Part shown: piece by piece, positions 42,487 to 45,860 of the stretch
How positions within the stretch are numbered: the first letter of the stretch is position 1
How the letters are laid out: every line of letters starts with the position of its first letter
Translations under genes and position numbers: made by a program
NCBI GenBank assembly: GCA_947588995.1
Contig: CANPZI010000021.1
Location: 1 to 45,860, forward strand
Origin: an uncultured Lachnospiraceae bacterium
Lineage (GTDB): Bacteria; Bacillota; Clostridia; Lachnospirales; Lachnospiraceae
DNA: 45,860 nucleotides
Direction of reading: 5' to 3'
The notes under the pieces: model-generated
The model's database searches: none
The model's input: the letters and a program-made list of their open reading frames with translations, nothing else
What the model was told of the DNA's origin: nothing

Positions 42487-44274
42487 ATGCAGGAGATATT
42501 TAGCAATACCACGCTGACGGTCAATCAGTTGATTGAGAAAATTGACACAGGTGAACTCGGACTGCCGGAATTACAGCGCCCGTTTATCTGGAAAGACGCC
42601 AAGGTCAGAGATCTCTTTGATTCCATGATGCGCGGTTATCCGATAGGGTATCTTATGCTGTGGGAATGTCCCACGCTGGATAAAAAGAAATCTATCGGCA
42701 TCGATACACATAGCTATGATTCTCCCAAGGAAGTTATCATTGACGGACAGCAGCGCCTTACTTCGCTCTATGCCGTCATGAAAGGCAAGAAAGTCATCAA
42801 TTCCAAGTTCGATGAAAAGACGATAGTGATTTCCTATTGCCCGTTACAGGACAAATTTGAAGTCGGTTATTCCGCGACAAAGAATGACCCGGAATGGATT
42901 TATAATATCAGCGAACTTTTCACCACAAACAACACTTTCAAATATATTGGAGATTTCATTCAGCGTCTGCGTGATTACCGCGCGTCCAAGGGCGAGGAGC
43001 TTACCGGTGAGAAAGAAGGCGTCATCGCCGAGCATATCAATGCCGTGGTTAATCTGAAATCGCACACCTTGCCCGTATTTGACATCAAATCCAATGCTGA
43101 AGAGGAGGATGTATCTGAAATATTCGTGCGGGTAAACTCCGGCGGTGTGTCGCTGAAGCAGAACGATTTTATTCTCACTCTTCTTTCTCTCTATTGGGAT
43201 GGCGGCCGTCGGGAAATCGAAGCGTTCAGCAAGGAGTCCACTTATCCGACAAAAGGCAGGATTACATCCTATAATCAGATCACTACCGTAAGTGCGCAGG
43301 ATATCATTCGGGTAGTAATGGCTTATGCGTTTGACAGAGCAAGATTGAAGTATGGGTATAAGCTGCTGCGCGGCGCCGACTTCGACAGACGCGGCGCAGT
43401 TGATGACGAACTGCGTGTGCAGCGCTTTGAAACGCTGAAGACAAAACTGCCGGATGTGCTTGATGTCCACAGCTGGCATGAATTTCTTAAGGCGATTATG
43501 AACGCCGGCTATCTTTCGGGAGACCTCATCCTTTCCGGGAACGCCATCTTCTATAGCTATGCGTTCTATCTGATTGCCAAACACAGATTCAAAGCGTCTT
43601 ACAACGAGAATATGCATTTGACATCGCTGTGGTTTTTCTATGCTTCTCTGATTTCCCTTTACACGGGTCCCTTTGAATCCACGGTTGAGAGCCATCTGAA
43701 CAGCATAAAAGAACTGACCACACTTGATGAATACAAGAACTTCATTCTGTCGAGAGTAAATGAGCGCCTGACAAACGACTACTTTGACATCACGCTCCTT
43801 GGCTCGGAGGGATTGGCTGTCTCCGGCAGAGGCAACAACGCATGGAATGCGTATGTCGCGTCGCTGAATATTATGGATGCGAAGATTCTGTTCTCAAAGA
43901 GCAATCTGCTTGTATCAAAACTGTTTGAGCCGGGTACGGATGGCAACAGAAAATCTCTCGAAAAACACCACCTGTTCCCCAAAGCGTATTTGAAATCTCT
44001 CGGTTACCCGGATTCAAAGATCAATCAGATGGCTAACTATGCGTTTATCGACTGGAAAGACAATATGGATATTCTGGACGATGCGCCTTCGGTTTATTAT
44101 CCGATTGTCTGTGAAGGAAAGTCCAAAGCTGAGATATGCCGCATGGAAGAAGAGAACGCTCTGCCTCATGGCTGGGAAAATATGGCGTATGAAGACTTCC
44201 TTGAAGCACGGAGAAAACTGATGGCGGCCAAGATAAAGGCTGCCTATGAGCAGTTGAAGAAAAATGTCGAATAG
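42487..44274 (+). CDS. DUF262/DUF1524 protein (GmrSD-type nuclease-like)
   Basis: A 595-residue protein. The N-terminal DUF262 (ParB/Srx-like) domain shows LGLPELQRPFIW and the nucleotide-linked DGQQRLTSL (D86-Q89). The C-terminal DUF1524 His-Me-type nuclease domain shows EKHHLFPKAYL (H494, H495) and a downstream Asn in WKDN. This single-chain arrangement is that of GmrSD-type type IV restriction enzymes, which cut modified phage DNA, and of related defence proteins; the target here is unknown. AAAGGAG lies eight bases before the ATG. Sequence is AT-richer than the housekeeping genes, consistent with an acquired defence gene. Confidence 0.88.
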   Translation: MQEIFSNTTLTVNQLIEKIDTGELGLPELQRPFIWKDAKVRDLFDSMMRGYPIGYLMLWECPTLDKKKSIGIDTHSYDSPKEVIIDGQQRLTSLYAVMKGKKVINSKFDEKTIVISYCPLQDKFEVGYSATKNDPEWIYNISELFTTNNTFKYIGDFIQRLRDYRASKGEELTGEKEGVIAEHINAVVNLKSHTLPVFDIKSNAEEEDVSEIFVRVNSGGVSLKQNDFILTLLSLYWDGGRREIEAFSKESTYPTKGRITSYNQITTVSAQDIIRVVMAYAFDRARLKYGYKLLRGADFDRRGAVDDELRVQRFETLKTKLPDVLDVHSWHEFLKAIMNAGYLSGDLILSGNAIFYSYAFYLIAKHRFKASYNENMHLTSLWFFYASLISLYTGPFESTVESHLNSIKELTTLDEYKNFILSRVNERLTNDYFDITLLGSEGLAVSGRGNNAWNAYVASLNIMDAKILFSKSNLLVSKLFEPGTDGNRKSLEKHHLFPKAYLKSLGYPDSKINQMANYAFIDWKDNMDILDDAPSVYYPIVCEGKSKAEICRMEEENALPHGWENMAYEDFLEARRKLMAAKIKAAYEQLKKNVE

Positions 44275-44306
44275 CCATAAAAATAAAGAGATACATATGT
44301 TTGAAA

Positions 44307-45509
44307 CTATTTTATACATTCATCCAGCAGCCAATCTGCCACATCCATAATCTTCACACCCTCGTATTGATACATTTCCTGTCTTGTGCGGGTGAGGATC
44401 ATCTTTGGATAAGCATCTGCAATTTTAAGAAGCGGCGATACCTTACGCTGGAAAGTGTCGGGATCGTCAACGGTATTGGCAACCTGGATGTACAGCTTCT
44501 CACTTCGCTTGATTGCTACAAAATCAATCTCTTTTTTATACAGGACTCCGGCATACAGTTCATAGCCGCGCCGTAAAAGTTCAACAGCGACAATATTTTC
44601 CATCATTCTGCCATAATCTGCGTTCTTTGTTCCGAGTCTGGCATATTTGAAGGAATGGTCACTGAGATAATACTTATCATTGGAAGCGAGATAGCGTTTT
44701 CCTTGAATGTCATAGCGTCTGACCTTATAGAATGCAAAGGCATTGCACAAATATTTGATATAGGTGCTAACGGTACGGTCATTCGTTTTAAACTGCTCTT
44801 TGTTGAAAGCGGCGGCAACACTTCTGGTAGAAGTCAGATTTGAAATATTGTCAATCAGAAAATCACACAGACGGTCCATAAGCGGCATATTGCGGATTTT
44901 GTATTTTTTTTGGATGTCCCGCACAATGAGCGTGGAAAACACATCTGAAATGTAGTCATATTTTGCTTCTGCTGTTTTGTAGAGGAAAGAGCCTGCCATG
45001 CCTCCTTCGGTCAGATAACGGTTGAAAGCCATATATTGATCCGAAAGCGCATAGTATTGCATGAATTCCGCAAAGGAAAACGGAAAGACTTCAATTTCAA
45101 AGGTTCTGCCCGTAAATAAAGTGGCAAGATCTGAACTGAGCAGAAAGGCATTGGAACCTGTGATATAAATATCATATTTCTCAAGGGCATGGAAATTATT
45201 GATGGCCTTCTCGAAACCATCGCACATCTGCACCTCGTCAATGAAGATATAATTTGTCTTTTCGGCTTGATATGCCTGTTCCACATATTCATTTAACCGG
45301 TGATATTCAAGTAGTGTTTCATATTCACTCAGACTGTAATTGATGTGTATGATATTGGCATTCGCGTCCGTCTGGCGGATGTAATCCATAAACGCCTCCA
45401 GCAGCTTTGACTTCCCGCTTCGCCGCACACCGGTAATGACTTTGATATCCGGCGTGCCCATCACATCTTTTAATTTGTTGAGATAATAAGTACGTTCGAT
45501 TAGTTTCAC
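44307..45509 (-). CDS. AAA ATPase with DUF4143 domain
   Basis: A 400-residue protein with Walker A GVRRSGKS (27-34) and Walker B YIFIDEVQ (D91, E92), then sensor-like YITGSN. A winged-helix region and a C-terminal DUF4143 domain follow, with a PD-(D/E)xK-like trace (KKEIDFVAIK, then LYIQV). Such proteins are common in accessory DNA; their function is mostly unknown. The GTG start at 45509 (KLIERTYYLNKLKDV) is chosen because GGAG lies nine bases upstream and family proteins start there. The frame is open to 45623, but that part encodes the leader hairpins. It is convergent with the DUF262 gene, 32 bases apart. Confidence 0.85.
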   Translation of the reverse strand: MKLIERTYYLNKLKDVMGTPDIKVITGVRRSGKSKLLEAFMDYIRQTDANANIIHINYSLSEYETLLEYHRLNEYVEQAYQAEKTNYIFIDEVQMCDGFEKAINNFHALEKYDIYITGSNAFLLSSDLATLFTGRTFEIEVFPFSFAEFMQYYALSDQYMAFNRYLTEGGMAGSFLYKTAEAKYDYISDVFSTLIVRDIQKKYKIRNMPLMDRLCDFLIDNISNLTSTRSVAAAFNKEQFKTNDRTVSTYIKYLCNAFAFYKVRRYDIQGKRYLASNDKYYLSDHSFKYARLGTKNADYGRMMENIVAVELLRRGYELYAGVLYKKEIDFVAIKRSEKLYIQVANTVDDPDTFQRKVSPLLKIADAYPKMILTRTRQEMYQYEGVKIMDVADWLLDECIK

Positions 45510-45564
45510 GGTATCCGTCTCCGATGTCCACACTAATCTCCATTCCGGAGTGTTCACGCGACGT

Positions 45565-45666
45565 GGCGACGCGAATCTCAAATTCGCGTCTGCCATCAGG
45601 GGAATTTGTGACACTCGGCACAAATTCTCGTGTGAAAAATCAGCACATCAGTGTGATTTTTCACAC
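45565..45666 (-). promoter_or_regulatory. Three consecutive perfect hairpins in the leader of the DUF4143 ATPase gene
   Basis: GACGCGAAT/ATTCGCGTC (45568-45576, 45582-45590; extended by GGC/GCC with a bulge). GAATTTGTG/CACAAATTC (45602-45610, 45619-45627). GTGTGAAAAATCA/TGATTTTTCACAC (45630-45642, 45654-45666). They follow each other with little unpaired sequence, inside the ~220-base untranslated leader predicted from the promoter at 45733-45761. A weaker fourth, AACAGC/GCTGTT, lies at 45712-45732. Strand is assigned from the promoter; the element may instead be an independent intergenic repeat. Confidence 0.65.
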
Positions 45667-45732
45667 TATGCTCTTTGGGGCACTGCCGGGCATATATTGC
45701 AGCTAGAGGCCAACAGCTCCCTTGCTGCTGTT

Positions 45733-45761
45733 ATCTTATCACATTTATTTCGCAAAATCAA
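45733..45761 (-). promoter_or_regulatory. Promoter of the DUF4143 ATPase gene
   Basis: On the minus strand: TTGATT (45756-45761), 17 bases, TAAGAT (45733-45738). Confidence 0.65.
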
Positions 45762-45785
45762 TTAAAAATAAAAAATGCGAAATAA
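45745..45785. promoter_or_regulatory. Inverted repeat across the DUF4143 promoter
   Basis: TTATTTCGCA (45745-45754) and TGCGAAATAA (45776-45785) are perfect ten-base arms 21 bases apart. One arm lies in the promoter spacer and the other upstream of the -35, as a repressor operator would. No known regulator is matched. Confidence 0.5.
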
Positions 45786-45860
45786 GATTTGGAGTCTGCT
45801 TTGTTAAAAAATTCATATAAGTGACTTCTAAAATACAGCTTACTGTTGTGAAATAGTAGA

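Noticed and set aside
45510..45623. N-terminal extension of the DUF4143 ATPase to 45623
   Set aside because: The extra residues encode leader hairpins and have no counterpart in the family as I know it; GTG at 45509 has a proper ribosome site.
45524..45765. Small plus-strand open frames across the hairpin region
   Set aside because: They lack ribosome sites and mirror the palindromic sequence.
1..45860. CRISPR arrays, tRNA or rRNA genes, insertion sequences, prophage
   Set aside because: No regularly spaced repeats, tRNA-like cloverleafs, rRNA sequence, transposase or phage structural motifs were seen by reading; a covariance-model scan was not possible.

Overview
The window reads as chromosome of a spore-forming, Gram-positive anaerobe of the Clostridia, most likely a Lachnospiraceae member. 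This is inferred from gene content: a T-box-controlled ileS, spoIID next to a spoIIQ-like gene, a SipL-type spore morphogenesis protein, PyrK/PyrD-type dihydroorotate dehydrogenase, strong AGGAGG ribosome sites and TTGACA/TATAAT promoters. Most of the DNA is GC-rich housekeeping sequence. The final ~4 kb and the membrane gene at 21981-23273 look AT-richer and accessory. I saw no tRNA, rRNA, CRISPR array, transposase or prophage gene.

Layout. 1-1360: 3' part of a surface protein with a repetitive linker, one membrane segment and an acidic tail carrying three Trp motifs. 1361-8751: T-box leader and ileS, glycogen phosphorylase, a small-molecule kinase-like protein. 8770-12502: an aconitase-family hydratase and a calcium-loop protein. 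12561-17412: spoIID, a degenerate M23 spoIIQ-like gene, an amidohydrolase and a GH9-like lipoprotein that appears to lack its catalytic residues. 17446-18738: divergent plsC-like acyltransferase and a PrcB-like lipoprotein. 18772-21963: pyrC-pyrK-pyrD. 21981-24976: divergent polytopic membrane protein and sipL-like gene; the ribosome site of the latter lies inside a terminator-like hairpin. 25040-29015: membrane-bound spermidine-synthase-like protein and two proteins of unknown function. 29012-32369: ispE, a GntR/FCD regulator, a small membrane protein, murI and a DUF1934 protein. 32362-36888: a membrane-anchored hypothetical protein, a lipoprotein with FKBP and trigger-factor-like parts, asnS and a secreted NlpC/P60 hydrolase. 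37120-40511: a tightly overlapping four-gene unit (ECF sigma factor, membrane protein, ABC ATPase, ABC permease). 40571-41933: a membrane diguanylate cyclase. 42025-45860: XRE regulator, a DUF262/DUF1524 (GmrSD-type) nuclease-like protein, and a convergent AAA ATPase/DUF4143 gene behind a long hairpin-rich leader.

How the parts relate. spoIID, spoIIQ-like and sipL-like genes serve engulfment and coat/cortex assembly. The pyr genes make orotate. ileS and asnS charge tRNA; ispE feeds isoprenoid synthesis; murI supplies D-glutamate for the wall that the NlpC/P60 enzyme and SpoIID remodel. The best candidates for undescribed biology are the GH9-like lipoprotein beside sporulation genes, the sigma/ABC unit, a 19-bp repeat found just after intrinsic terminators, the sipL hairpin, and the structured leader of the DUF4143 ATPase next to a probable defence gene.
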